In this document: in pieces, positions 9,662 through 17,859 of the stretch
Numbering within the stretch: position 1 is the first letter of the stretch
Layout of the letters: every line of letters begins with the position of its first letter
NCBI RefSeq assembly: GCF_000006405.1
Contig: NW_003203093.1
Location: 33,340-53,693 of the forward strand
Source: Perkinsus marinus ATCC 50983
Lineage: Eukaryota; Perkinsozoa; Perkinsida; Perkinsidae
DNA length: 20,354 nt
Direction of reading: 5' to 3'
Notes under the pieces: model-generated
What the model was told of the DNA's origin: nothing
Seen by the model: only the letters and a program-made list of their open reading frames with translations
Databases searched by the model: none
Position numbers and translations under genes: made by a program

Positions 9662-9774
9662 CGGGGTTTCACAACAACCCGTTTTACGTGAAGTGGCGTA
9701 AAACTCGGTGAAAAACGCGATATTCGCGGTGATATGCAGTAGTAGTCGTGAAATATGTTTTTCACTAGTGAAAG
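9662..9774 (-). mobile_element. MITE family A copy 3, reversed
   Basis: GGGTTTCACAACAACCCG, TTTTACGTGAAGTGGCGTAAAA hairpin, CGCGATATTCGCGG core, then atgtttttcactagtgaaag. The distal end is truncated. Confidence 0.75.
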
Positions 9775-9869
9775 AGCATTTTATATAGAGTTGACAATTT
9801 CTATGACTTCAACAACAGTGCAACAGAAATGAATTTAACGTGTAAAATGATCAATCGATGATGAACATA

Positions 9870-10048
9870 TCAGTGTTGAAGGAATATATGTAATCGCTTT
9901 CCTCAGCTGATCCTAGGAGTTTCCAAAGCTACATTATAAGAGTTCATATACGACCTAGAATAGAAACCAACAAGAATTTCACAAAATTTCCTCACAGTTT
10001 CCATATTGTCACCACCAACATATGTGGTTGCATATTATTTTCCCACAA
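9870..10048 (+). repeat. Repeat family B copy
   Basis: cagtgttgaaggaatatatg start, gctttcctcagctgatccta, tcctcacagtttccatattg and ccaacatatgtggttg, ending cattattttccc. Confidence 0.7.
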
Positions 10049-10091
10049 ATATATACACGAGATCAGTTTAGTCGAAAATGATGGAAAAGTA

Positions 10092-10125
10092 CCTCCACCG
10101 GGGATCGAACCGACGACCTAAAAAA
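10092..10125 (-). other. tRNA-like T-arm fragment
   Basis: The minus strand reads gtcgtcGGTTCGATCCCCGGtgg, a B box. It lies directly beside a motif E copy (10128-10145). There is no complete tRNA. Confidence 0.4.
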
Positions 10126-10159
10126 TCGTCACGCGCCACGAAATTAATCAGCGTCTCAG

Positions 10160-13100
10160 GAGGGCCAAAAGCGTTGATTTGTGAAATGCTTCGACCTACT
10201 GATATCATCGATAATAATAACACTATACCACATAGTACTTCAAGTAAGATTGTGTGTCTTTTTTGGGCCTATTCTGAATCTTACCATCAGGCCACGAAGA
10301 TTCCCCTCCTCCTACTTCTACTATACGAGCCGCATTCCGATCGCATAAGACGGCCCGATTGGGAGATGCTCAGATGGTCGATTTAACTACGCAGTATCAT
10401 GATTATGAAAATAGATATCTCAGTGCTAGTGACTTCTTATTTATGAGTAATAATTTATCGGAGTTTCACAACAACCCGTTTTACGTGAAGTGGCGTCGTA
10501 AAACTCGGTGAAAAACGCGATATTCGCGGTGATATGCAGTAGTAGTCGTGAAATATATTTTTGCACTATTGTTTTACATATCACTAGGGTGAAACTCCAT
10601 TATATACCTAAACTAGTTTATGAGAAAAATTTTAGAAAATGAAATTCTTATTTTACATTACGTGTTATTTTTTTACATAGTGAAAATTGATTTATGAGAA
10701 ATTATGGTAACAATTTTCATTAGTTAATGAGAAGAAAATAAAATCATTACTCATAGATAATGAGTAAAATCAAATTTGTCAAAAAAATATTTTTGCAAAA
10801 TTTTCCATATTTTTCCCCACACGTAAAGTGTGAAAACTGAGCCAGAAAATATATTATAAATTACTTTTGCGGTACTCAAATGATAAAAAAATTTTCGACA
10901 AATTTTCCAAATTTCAGAAAATATATTTTTTTTCAGAAAATTCAGTCATTTTTCCGTAATTTTTTACCCCAGCGCGAACATTATGAATCTTTTTTTTCAG
11001 GATACTTATCATTAGAATTCTGGTCGACCTACAATAAGTGGAATTTTCGGTATTGGGTTATGTTTTTGTTTTTATCTTTTCTTGCCCATCTATCGCAGCA
11101 TCTCATAGTACACTTCCTATTGAGGAACTTATTTTACCAAGAGAACTTCTCTGTGGAAGATCCATTCTCGACTTGGTCAGGTGCGTTTTTCTTTATCATA
11201 TCACCGGTAATAAAAGGAGGCGGAGCGATGCGATATTAATTATTACATATTGATGTCTATATTAAAGTTATTTTGATATATTTAATGGAGTTTCACCCTA
11301 GTGATATGAAAAACACTAGTGAAAGATATATTTCACGGCTACTACTGCATATCACCGCGAATATCGCGTTTTTCATCGAGTTTTGCGCCACTTCACGTAA
11401 AACGGGTTGTGAAACTCCATTTTATTTTCTATTCTAGTTGAGCGATTAACCAGTCGGTCGGCGTTTTACGTGATGTGGGGTAAATCGTCCGGTGTAATTC
11501 ACAACGAGCGTTTTTCTCAATTCGCTTAGTATCGCGAATATCGCGTTTTTCACGTAGTGTTTAGCGCTACTTCGCATAAAATGGGTGGCGGATTTTTCCC
11601 GAAGTGAAATGTGATATATATTTTTCAATTTGTATTTCGCGAGTGAGACTACATTATATAATTTCGTCGCGCGCGGTCATGGTACGGTGTGGAAAAAATT
11701 TTTCTACGCAGAAATTTTCAAGTGGGAAAAATTAAAGAAAATATATTTTCGTGGCGCGCGGTCATGGTACGGTGTGGAAAAAAATTTTCTACGCAGAAAT
11801 TTTCAAGTGGGAGGAATTAAAGAAAATATAATTTTGTGGCGCGCGGTCATTATTCGTGTCAGGGTATCTGGTTACTCGGTGCGTTGGTACTCATAATCTG
11901 GCGTACGACTAAACATTCTCACACAGTAGTTGCAGTAACAACAATGCTGGTGGTGGTATCAGAATTTATAATATTAGCTGGTGAAGGCTATGATGATACT
12001 GCTATATACGCGCTACCGGTGCCCATAATGTTAGTAGCAGTAGGGCTTACTGCGAGGCTGATCCCGAGTGTTGCAACTCTTGCTACGTTCGTGTTGATAA
12101 TTGGTAATAAAAAAAGGAAAAATTTCGGGAAAAAAATTTTCCCACGGGTGGTTTTTAGTGTTAGAAGTGGTTTTGGGAAATTTTGGCGAAAAAATAGGTT
12201 TTGTGATCGATAATTTTGTGGATTTGTGACGGTTTTCCGAAATATTTTTCGAGTTGACGAAACATGGTTTACGTAGTTGCATATGTGCATATTTTCCAAC
12301 ACTGATGCTGTTCCTGATCATCTGAAACGGTGAGGTTTTCACGAAAAAAAGAATTTGATGGGAAATTTATGAGAAAATTTTTGGTCGCAAACGCCATGTT
12401 GTTATTTTAGAGATTTTGGTATCAGTTTCGTCATGCGAGAAACAGAATTTTTTCATTTAGTAAATTCTGCGTTTTTTTCCATTTTTTCTGGAATTTTGGT
12501 GAAAATTTTTTCGTATTAGGTACCAGCCTTTCGGTGATCGCGTATACAGCACAGAGTGATGCAGTAGCATCGTATTTGCTGGAGTTATGGGCTGGCGATG
12601 CGTGCCATTGGTTTGTAATAGGGCGGGCATGTGTGGCAACAGTGGAGTTTCACAACAACCCGTTTTACGCGAAGTGGTGTAAAACTCTCGCGGTGATATG
12701 CAGTAGTAGTCGTGAAATATGGTTTTCATATCACGGTATGTGAAACTCCAGTGTTGAAATATATGTTTGCTTCCTCAGAATTTCCTCACTTTTTATAGGA
12801 GTTTACATACGAATTCGGGTAGAAGTGAACAGAAACCCCCAAAAAAATTAGCAAAATTTCCTCATAATTCTCATATTGTCACCAACACATGTGGTTGACC
12901 ATGTGCATATTGTCTCCTCATACGGTGTGGCAATTTTACTTATTTTTGGGGTTTTTTGGAGTAGAAAATAAGATTTTTGGAGTGATTATTTCGCTCGCCA
13001 TGATATATCAGTAACCGTTCCGAACATGACCGTTTCGACTCAACATGTGATGTATGATGATAATAACTATATCCTGTTTAGTTTCAGCTCAAAACTCTTA

Positions 13101-15522
13101 TTCGTTAACGAGAAACGCAGATTTTTTGAATTTTGCCTAAGAAAAAAATACGCTCCTTATTTATGGAAATCAGTATTCGTGAAAGTTTTGGGAAATGTAT
13201 GCACGTGGTCAACTATTTCTGTTGATTACAATATGAAAATTGTGAAGATATTTTGAAGAATTGATACTCGTTTTCTCAGCTGTTGAGCTTAGGAGATTTC
13301 TCACTATATTATGAATATTCACGCACCACTTGGCGTAGCAGTGTAAAAAACCGACGAAAATTTCCAAAACGTCTGCATATTTTTTGGGGTCATATTTGCA
13401 GGTTTTCGGGCTATGTTTGGTCGGTGGTACTAATATTTTGCGATCGGAATCGGATCTGTTTTCGGTGCTGAATGATCGACTGGTATTTCGCAGGAAAGCA
13501 GATGACTCGTATGAGCTTGCATTACATGTAGTGGAACAGCGGAGCGAAGCGATTTTTGTTTGTACATTTTTGGTGATTTTAGGGAGTGAGTAACGAGATG
13601 GTGCGGTACTTCAAGAAGAGTTATAATACATTCTTCTTCAGACGGTTTGAAAGGACGGTTGATGAACAGACGTAGTATGGGAAGATAATATCGATCGCGT
13701 GATCGATTATGTAAATTTTTTTATTAAATTTGGGAAAAAATGGTGCATGCAATTTTTCCGGAAGAATTAGATGGCAAGTATTTGTGTAGTAATGGAGTTT
13801 AATCTGTTTCTAGTGATATGAGGCGATGATTTGTTTGGTGTAATTCGCGGAATGTTCCCCATTCACTTCACAACGCAAGGATCTTGTTGTTTACATATAG
13901 GATGATCTTAAAATGGGTGAAACTCCAGTTAATTTGGAGCTGATGATGAATAAAAATGCAGCCGTTCAGTTACCGCCATAATTGCTTCGCATGTGCTCCT
14001 CCGTAGTGTGAGTCGTCATTGACGTGTTACGTCCTATCACTATAGTGGCGATATAGAAAGTTGTATCATAGAGAGAACTGGTGGAAATTCGCGGTTCGAG
14101 ATGATCGAACAGCAGTCGGTGTTGCATGTAGTCGCTAATTGCTGTGAATGTTGTGATTAGATGGTAATTTGGTATTTTGTTGATATATAAGTTTTTGGAA
14201 AATAATTTGTGTAACGATTTTAGATACCGGTTGTGGTATTCGTCTAGACATACGTATTGGATTACCCGTCATTCACAATGGGCGACAATCGGCTTCATTT
14301 TGTAATAATAATAATACTAATACTACACCTCGATATAATCATGAGGTTGTGTGTTTAGGTTGGTAGTAGCAATGGTGTTTGCTGCTGTTGAGCCGTTCCG
14401 AGGGCCCAAGGGAGAACCGGACTTCTCTTCGTATGCTGGCATAACGGTAGGATAGGGGCACTTGGTGGAATTGCGGAAACGTTCGGGATGGTGTGGTATG
14501 GGAAATATTCGTTTTCTAAAAGTAGCCTTGGAGAGTTTAAAGATGGTCGTATACTGTTAGGAGTTATCATTCACGTAGTATGGTCAATGTGGTATACTAC
14601 ACTGCAATTAACTTTGAACTCAAAATACCAATATTTTGGGGTTTGGTTTTTTACTCAGGTGCAAGTATTAGCAGCAGTAATGTTGGTTGTATCGGGCTTC
14701 ATCGCGACGTTTTCATACGGGCGAAAACGTCGACTAATGTTGTCCGCGATGATGTTCTTGTTGGCCTGTTGTCTCTTCTCATGCGTATACGTATATAACT
14801 TTGATCGCTCCGCTAGAAAGGTAAGTAATATCTTGAGGTTGACCGTGGAAGATACGGAGTAGGTTGAGTGCGTGTCGTTTGTGTCAGTCAGTGGAAGCGG
14901 AGGGAAGTACGGTGTTTTATCATACCGTTTGGGATACAGATCCTGTAATAGCGAGTAGCGCTCGCCCAGTTGATCGATTTGTTGTTTTTCAGGGTTTATT
15001 CACAATTATCGCAACTCATATTACTATGTCGCATATGGGGTATCTTTTCCTGTTGTTTTTGGATTGTATAGTGACACTGGCGGTGACGTTTAGGTGAGTC
15101 ATAGAATGAATTTGAAATTATGATGCATGCCAAGTTATGTTGAAAAAGTGAGTTTACTTTTTTGTGAGAATATTCAGATCGTAATCGTGGGTAATTGCAT
15201 ATATTGGAGTCTCACCCATGATATGAAAAACAGTAGTGGAAAATATATTTCACATTTCACGTTGCATAAAACATGTGTATTGATAATCTTTAGCGTATTT
15301 TTTTGTTATTCGTTTATCAGCGCGTTGTTGTGGTTGGACACCTCCTCAGCTCAGCTGGTGATAGCAGGGTTAGTGAATTTCCTGTTGATGATGATAATGG
15401 GTAATAATGCACCTACTGAGGATCGAACCGGGGACCTTTGGATTACCCTAGGATTCCTATACACGTTAGCAATAGATAGTCACTGGCGACTTCTATTCGC
15501 ATTGACTAGAGATCCTGTACCG
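10160..15522 (+). CDS. Polytopic membrane protein, exons 1-10 of a larger gene
   Basis: Exons 10160-10243, 10291-10446, 11001-11206, 11863-12103, 12520-12614 (or to 12641), 13402-13585, 14561-14820, 14993-15093, 15294-15400 and 15452-15522 join at GT-AG sites with matching phase at every junction. The first two are soluble (CEMLRPTDIIDNNN, then SPPPPTSTIRAAFRSHK). The rest hold about 12 hydrophobic stretches, e.g. YWVMFLFLSFLAHL, GIWLLGALVLIIW, TTMLVVVSEFIILAG, LPVPIMLVAVGLTARLI, FVCTFLVILG, LAAVMLVVSGFIATF, MFLLACCLFSCVYVY, YLFLLFLDCIVTLAVTF and NFLLMMIM. A soluble loop (NDRLVFRRKADDSYELALHV) roughly divides two sets of about six. I recognise no family. A 6+6 layout recalls adenylyl cyclases or transporters, but no catalytic domain of those is seen. 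The 5' end is not found. At the 3' side it may continue into the glucosyltransferase exons. Confidence 0.65.
10460..10599 (-). mobile_element. MITE family A copy 4, reversed, intronic
   Basis: GGAGTTTCACAACAACCCG to GGGTGAAACTCCA, 140 bp, both ends present. It lies in the intron 10447-11000, beginning 13 bp after the donor gtaata. Confidence 0.85.
11286..11419 (+). mobile_element. MITE family A copy 5, best full-length copy
   Basis: 134 bp from TGGAGTTTCACCCTAGTG to GGGTTGTGAAACTCCA, with 11-bp perfect terminal inverted repeats TGGAGTTTCAC/GTGAAACTCCA. Subterminal hairpins: CTAGTG...CACTAG on the left and TTTTGCGCCACTTCACGTAAAA on the right. It has no coding capacity. It lies in the intron 11207-11862. 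No clear target-site duplication could be fixed by eye. Confidence 0.9.
11461..11600. mobile_element. Decayed MITE family A-related sequence
   Basis: gcgttttacgtgatgtgggg, then ATCGCGAATATCGCGTTTTTC and tagcgctacttcgcataaaa keep the core order of family A. No terminal repeats remain. Confidence 0.45.
11661..11850 (+). repeat. 85-bp tandem repeat, 2.2 copies
   Basis: Two units with an exact 85-bp period (motif E at 11666, 11751 and 11836) share ggtcatggtacggtgtgg, ctacgcagaaattttcaagt and attaaagaaaatata almost perfectly. A third unit breaks off after gcgcgcggtcat. It ends 12 bp before the 3' splice site at 11862. Confidence 0.9.
12262..12304 (+). repeat. Repeat family B right-end fragment
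   Basis: gtttacgtagttgcatatg and tgcatattttccaacactg. The terminal CCAACACTG is the inverted form of the family start CAGTGTTGG. Confidence 0.6.
12643..12750 (-). mobile_element. MITE family A copy 7, reversed
   Basis: TGGAGTTTCACAACAACCCG to GTGAAACTCCA, shortened to 108 bp. It starts two bases after the alternative exon end at 12641, so if that donor is used the MITE forms the 5' splice site region. It is joined directly to a family B copy. Confidence 0.85.
12751..12920 (+). repeat. Repeat family B copy joined to MITE A
   Basis: gtgttgaaatatatgtttgc, tcctcactttttataggag, tcctcataattctcatattg, ccaacacatgtggttgacca and tgtgcatatt. The family start CAGTG overlaps the last two bases of the MITE. 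Confidence 0.75.
13082..13159 (+). repeat. 78-bp segment shared with 3345-3421
   Basis: tttcagctcaaaactcttat to aaaaaaatacgctcctta, nearly identical to 3345-3421 about 9.7 kb away. It lies in the intron 12615-13401. Confidence 0.8.
13198..13385. repeat. Two family B copies, head to head
   Basis: 13198-13252 is a reversed right arm (cgtggtcaac...caatatgaaaattgtgaag). A forward copy follows at once (tcagctgttgagcttaggag, gtaaaaaaccgacgaaaatt, ctgcatatttttt). Immediately downstream is the exon starting at 13402. Confidence 0.6.
13793..13927 (+). mobile_element. MITE family A copy 8, diverged
   Basis: TGGAGTTTaatctgtttctAGTGATATG to GGGTGAAACTCCA, 135 bp. The ends are intact but the core is diverged. 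It lies in the intron 13586-14560. Confidence 0.7.
14828..14866 (-). repeat. Hairpin repeat D, copy 3
   Basis: atatcttgaggttgaccgtgg, then aagatacggagtagg: the reverse of copies 1 and 2. It starts 7 bp after the donor at 14821. Confidence 0.6.
15205..15280 (+). mobile_element. MITE family A copy 9, truncated
   Basis: TGGAGTCTCACCCATGATATG, then aaaaacagtagtggaaaata and tttcac. The right half is missing. Intronic (15094-15293). Confidence 0.65.
15401..15451 (-). other. 51-bp intron made largely of a reversed tRNA-like T-arm
   Basis: The intron runs from gtaataat to ccctag between two in-phase exons. Its minus strand contains ggtccccGGTTCGATCCtcag, a B-box-like T-arm with a degraded stem. No whole tRNA is present. 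Confidence 0.5.
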
Positions 15523-15665
15523 GTGAGCCCGAATGCGAAAATTGTTATCGAGGGATGGTCGACTGAGTATAGTGAAAGAACTATGTATTATATCACAGTG
15601 GAGCTGGAAAAAAGTAAGAGGGAAATCTTGGGCAATAGAAACGTAGTGTTGCTTTACATTTACAA

Positions 15666-15778
15666 TGGAGTTTCACAACAACCCGTTTTACGTGAGGTGG
15701 TGAAAAACGCAATATTCGCGGTGATATGCAGTAGTCGTGAAATATGTTTTTCATATCACTAGGGTGGTGAAACTTTAG
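15666..15778 (-). mobile_element. MITE family A copy 10, reversed
   Basis: TGGAGTTTCACAACAACCCG, TTTTACGTGAGGTGG, ATTCGCGGTGATATGCAGTA, then TCACTAGGGTGGTGAAACTttag. Confidence 0.8.
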
Positions 15779-15794
15779 TGAAGTTTGAAATTTA

Positions 15795-15897
15795 CACGTT
15801 TTACGCAAAACGCTGTAAAGAACGCGATACTCACGCTATGCAGCAGTCGTGGAATAGATTTTTCACACTTTTTTCATATCACTAGGGTGGAACTCCA
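15795..15897 (-). mobile_element. MITE family A copy 11, reversed, left end lost
   Basis: acgttttacgcaaaacgctg, aacgcgatactcacgc, gcagcagtcgtggaatagat, TCACTAGGGTGGAACTCCA. It is joined to a family B copy at 15898 by the same junction as at 12750. Confidence 0.7.
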
Positions 15898-16010
15898 GTG
15901 TCGGAATATATGTTTGCTCACCTCAGCTGAGCTCAGCATATTTCTCACTAATTATGGAAGTTTGTGGTCGAAGTGTACAGAAATCAACGAAAAATTCCCA
16001 AAATTTTTTT
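15898..16010 (+). repeat. Repeat family B copy joined to MITE A
   Basis: gtgtcggaatatatgtttgc, cctcagctgagctcagcata, ttctcactaattatggaag, aagtgtacagaaatcaacga. The right arm is degraded. Confidence 0.65.
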
Positions 16011-16445
16011 ACAGGATTTTCACATTTTCCCCTTCACACTGGAAATATCTAAATTCTTTTTTTTTGAATCGGAGAATTTGTGGGAAATTTGATGAAATTT
16101 TCGCTGACCGCTTATGAATTTTATCGGATTTCAACGAAGTGGCGAAATTTTTCGGAAATAAATAAAAAGTGTTCGGGGCTGAAACGTGAGCAAGGTTTCG
16201 ATACATGGACGAGTTAGCACATAGTGAGAGTGATCATACACTGGTGGAAATTTGAGGTGAAATTTTGGTGAATTGTCGTTCATGATGAATTTATTATGAA
16301 CTACTCAGGAAAAACCATTTTAAATTGTTGTGTGTATTGTGGTACTGCGATTGTAATTTCATGAGGGAGTAGACTTCGCCTGGCGGATGAAGCGATGGAG
16401 AGCTGAGATGTATACCAAAATTTTGCAGATAAAATGCAGATGTAT

Positions 16446-16559
16446 TGGAGTTTCAGCCATGATATGAAAAATAGTAGTGGAAAACTCATCCCATTAACCG
16501 CGAATATCGGGTTTCTCACAGAGTGTTCCGTCATTTTACGTAAAACAAGCGAAACTCCA
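16446..16559 (+). mobile_element. MITE family A copy 12
   Basis: TGGAGTTTCAGCCATGATATG, CCGCGAATATCGGG core, TTTTACGTAAAACaagc, GAAACTCCA. It ends 35 bp before the acceptor at 16594. Confidence 0.8.
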
Positions 16560-16594
16560 TTGTTTTTGTAAATCTGTTTTTTGTATTTTTTCAG

Positions 16595-17458
16595 AGTCAT
16601 CGTACAAACTATTGGTATCAGCGGCTGAGCTTAGGAGTCGCCTTATTGGCATCCAGGACCAAATTAGTATTTATGATTGTGGGGAGGACGGATGGACGCA
16701 GTACGTGGCTGGGATGGATCCAGAAATGGTATATATGTAATCGCTTTCCTCAGCTAAGCTCATGAGTTTCCTAACTAATCATAGGAATGTATGAACAAGT
16801 TGGGTTGAAAATGCGCAATTTTTCATGACGTTGGGTGTATCGTTATGTCGTGTAGTAGTACGTTTACGTTGAGAATTTTCCGGAGATTAGACTTGAATTT
16901 GTGAGAAATGTGGTTGTGAAAAAGGAGCGAAATACTAGATCAGTGCATTGGTATTTACAACTGTATTAACTGCGGTTAGTCGGGGGATATTATGCGCGCG
17001 TTTTTCTCGTAGAAGGGCAATGCCACGAATTTGACTTCTGTGCTTGCCTTTTCGTCGTGGAATATGCACTCTAGGGTCAGCGGTATGTTTGCAATGCGAA
17101 TATTTTCATGAAAATTCTTGTAAATTATTGGCGTTATTCGTCGTGATTATTCTAGTATGGATGATATTGGGATATCACCCGTTCAACGTGAAGTGAAGTA
17201 ATACTCTATGTGGAATATAAGACGTATATGTTTCCGCGACCGCCGATAATACCATTGTTTTCCGCCAAGTTAAATGTGAGATATGTTTTTTTCACATCAC
17301 GCGTGGAACTCCATTATATTAGTTTGCTCATGGAACGGATCAGATACATCGACACTAGTCTGGACTGCCTGGATGATGTTAGTGATGGTGTTGGGCATAC
17401 GAGGGCCCTTCGACTCGAGACTCTCCTTAATGGTGTTGCTGCTCGCTATCCTGAGATG
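16595..17458 (+). CDS. Two exons linking membrane part and glucosyltransferase; frame uncertain
   Basis: Exon 16595-16728 follows an excellent acceptor (gtattttttcag) and ends before gtatat. Two frames stay open: frame 1 (LGVALLASRTKLVFMIVGR) is hydrophobic, frame 3 (SAAELRSRLIGIQDQISIYD) is soluble. Exon 17323-17458 follows ttatattag and ends at atg|gtaagt. It reads LLMERIRYIDTSLDCLDD and LRLETLLNGVAARYPEM, phase 0 at its end, and joins exon 17860 in phase. Frame 1 joins 17323 directly. Frame 3 joins an alternative donor at 15612, but then needs another exon, perhaps 16885-16950 (IRLEFVRNVVVKK). The second exon also has an open hydrophobic frame, but that one would create a stop if joined to the acceptor at 17800. 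No domain recognised. Confidence 0.45.
16729..16810 (+). repeat. Repeat family B left part
   Basis: gtatatatgtaatcgctttc, ctcagctaagctcatgag, tttcctaactaatcatagg. It starts exactly at the donor of exon 16595-16728, so the intron's first bases gtatat appear to be repeat sequence. Confidence 0.6.
17169..17313 (-). mobile_element. MITE family A copy 13, diverged, adjacent to a 3' splice site
   Basis: cacccgttcaacgtgaagtg at the left and gagatatgtttttttcacat, gcgtGGAACTCCA at the right. The end is 9 bp from the acceptor at 17322. Confidence 0.6.
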
Positions 17459-17482
17459 GTAAGTATTAGTGGTTTTTATGCA

Positions 17483-17551
17483 AAGTGAAAAACCCGATAT
17501 TCGTAGAATGTATTTCTCACTAGTGTTTTTCGTATCACGGGTGGAACTCCA
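17483..17551 (-). mobile_element. MITE family A copy 14, half, just after a donor
   Basis: aagtgaaaaacccgatattc, tttctcactagtgtttttcg, tatcacgggtGGAACTCCA. It begins 24 bp after the donor at 17459. Confidence 0.65.
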
Positions 17552-17859
17552 GTGAATGAGCTAAGATGATTTTGTATTAGCGCGCGCCATGACGGTTGGG
17601 AGTGTCTTGATACTGTGCTGGAAGTTATTCGAATATGAAGAAATATATATTTCATGTCGATTTTGGTGTTTGTTCGGGTATATCAACATATGTGGTTGTT
17701 AAAAGTTTTGGTAATAAATTACGATGAATAAACATGAGTGTTGTCACGCTGAGAAGCGTTTTGTGGAATCGAAATGAGTTTACACCATTTATGAGATTCT
17801 TCAGAGGAAGTATGATGGAGTTATTCGGATTGTCAATTTTGGATGATTCTCGTTGGCAG

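Larger units (their letters stand above)
15523..16594. other. Long repeat-filled intron or uncertain exon stretch
   Basis: If the donor gtgagc at 15523 is used, this is a 1,072-bp intron. It holds two reversed family A copies, a family B copy and another family A copy. The frame of the preceding exon, however, stays open past 15600 (VIEGWSTEYSERTMYYITVE), with a later donor gtaaga at 15612 in a different phase. The exon end is therefore uncertain. Confidence 0.5.

Noticed and set aside
11988-12342. Minus-strand frames of about 103 codons opposite the exon 11863-12103
   Set aside because: Rich in F/K/N from AT-rich intron sequence and overlapping a strongly supported plus exon.
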